Assembly (NCBI GenBank): GCA_034189195.1
Contig: JAXHVI010000183.1
Span: forward strand, 1 to 39,119
Source: Desulfosudis sp034189195
GTDB taxonomy: Bacteria > Desulfobacterota > Desulfobacteria > Desulfobacterales > Desulfosudaceae
Direction of reading: 5' to 3'
Length of the DNA: 39,119 nucleotides
Part shown: positions 38,931 through 39,119 of the stretch, one piece after another
Layout: the number at the start of each line of letters is the position of its first letter
How positions within the stretch are numbered: the stretch's first letter is position 1
The notes under the pieces: model-generated
What the model was told of the DNA's origin: nothing
The model's input: only the letters and a program-made list of their open reading frames with translations
Databases searched by the model: none
Position numbers and translations under genes: made by a program

Positions 38931-39119
38931 CCGCGCTCGGCTGCGCTGCAATGGGCAGGAATGCTTCGTTTGCACCCTATATTCAAAAAGCGCTTCTTCT
39001 GTAAAACATTTGCTATACAAATCATACTCAGAGCTGCGTGTATGGCAAACCTCACCGCACTATCCAAATTGAAACTTTGTTGATTTTTCCAAAAAAGCCG
39101 GTCTATATTTGCTTATCAA

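Noticed and set aside
1..39119. CRISPR arrays, insertion sequences or phage genes
   Set aside because: No array with regular spacers and no transposase, integrase or phage structural gene is visible on either strand.

Overview
The window looks like chromosomal DNA of a high-GC anaerobic deltaproteobacterium (Desulfobacterota), most likely a sulfate reducer of the Desulfosarcina/Desulfococcus kind. This is inference. It rests on a four-subunit pyruvate:ferredoxin oxidoreductase, System II cytochrome c maturation genes, corrinoid-linked MttB-type methyltransferases, a MoxR/Bat operon and several families of short intergenic repeats. No transposase, integrase, phage gene, rRNA or CRISPR array is visible.

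Layout. 1-3215: porGDAB, with repeat DNA wedged between porD and porA and between porA and porB. 3250-3326: tRNA-Arg(ACG). 3593-4893: a TetR-type regulator followed by a graveyard of gene fragments (alanine dehydrogenase, a small nucleotidyltransferase-associated protein, a DUF4143 ATPase). 5011-11382 (minus): amidase with a duplicated N-terminal module, mutS, a LapA-like membrane protein and a dGTPase-like HD hydrolase. 11588-19658 (plus): moxR, DUF58, DUF4381, batA, a batB-batC fusion, batD and batE behind a good sigma70-type promoter. 19677-21868 (minus): a membrane diguanylate cyclase and two small membrane proteins. 22048-26601 (plus): hisI, hisG, engB, era, an ATP-grasp enzyme, an HNH nuclease and a MarR regulator.

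26602-34720 (minus) is the most unusual part. It is a seven-gene cluster that in transcription order holds a short MttB-family methyltransferase, an AsnB-type glutamine amidotransferase, a PhnP-like metallo-beta-lactamase-fold hydrolase, a second short MttB homologue, a corrinoid protein, a full-length MttB/MtgB-like methyltransferase and a nitrilase-superfamily amidase. A sigma70-like promoter packed with AT-rich palindromes lies upstream. A second pair of related palindromes sits in the asnB leader. Amide formation, amide cleavage, a hydrolase and corrinoid demethylation in one unit suggest an undescribed route for a methylated, amide-bearing nitrogen compound. The substrate cannot be read from sequence. 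The MarR gene abuts the cluster tail to tail and is a candidate regulator.

35135-38662 holds rsmI (minus) and, divergently, resB and ccsA for cytochrome c biogenesis. Intergenic regions carry degenerate hexamer tandem tracts at four places, a 9-nt tandem tract, inverted-repeat elements and, at the right edge, a long palindromic repeat.
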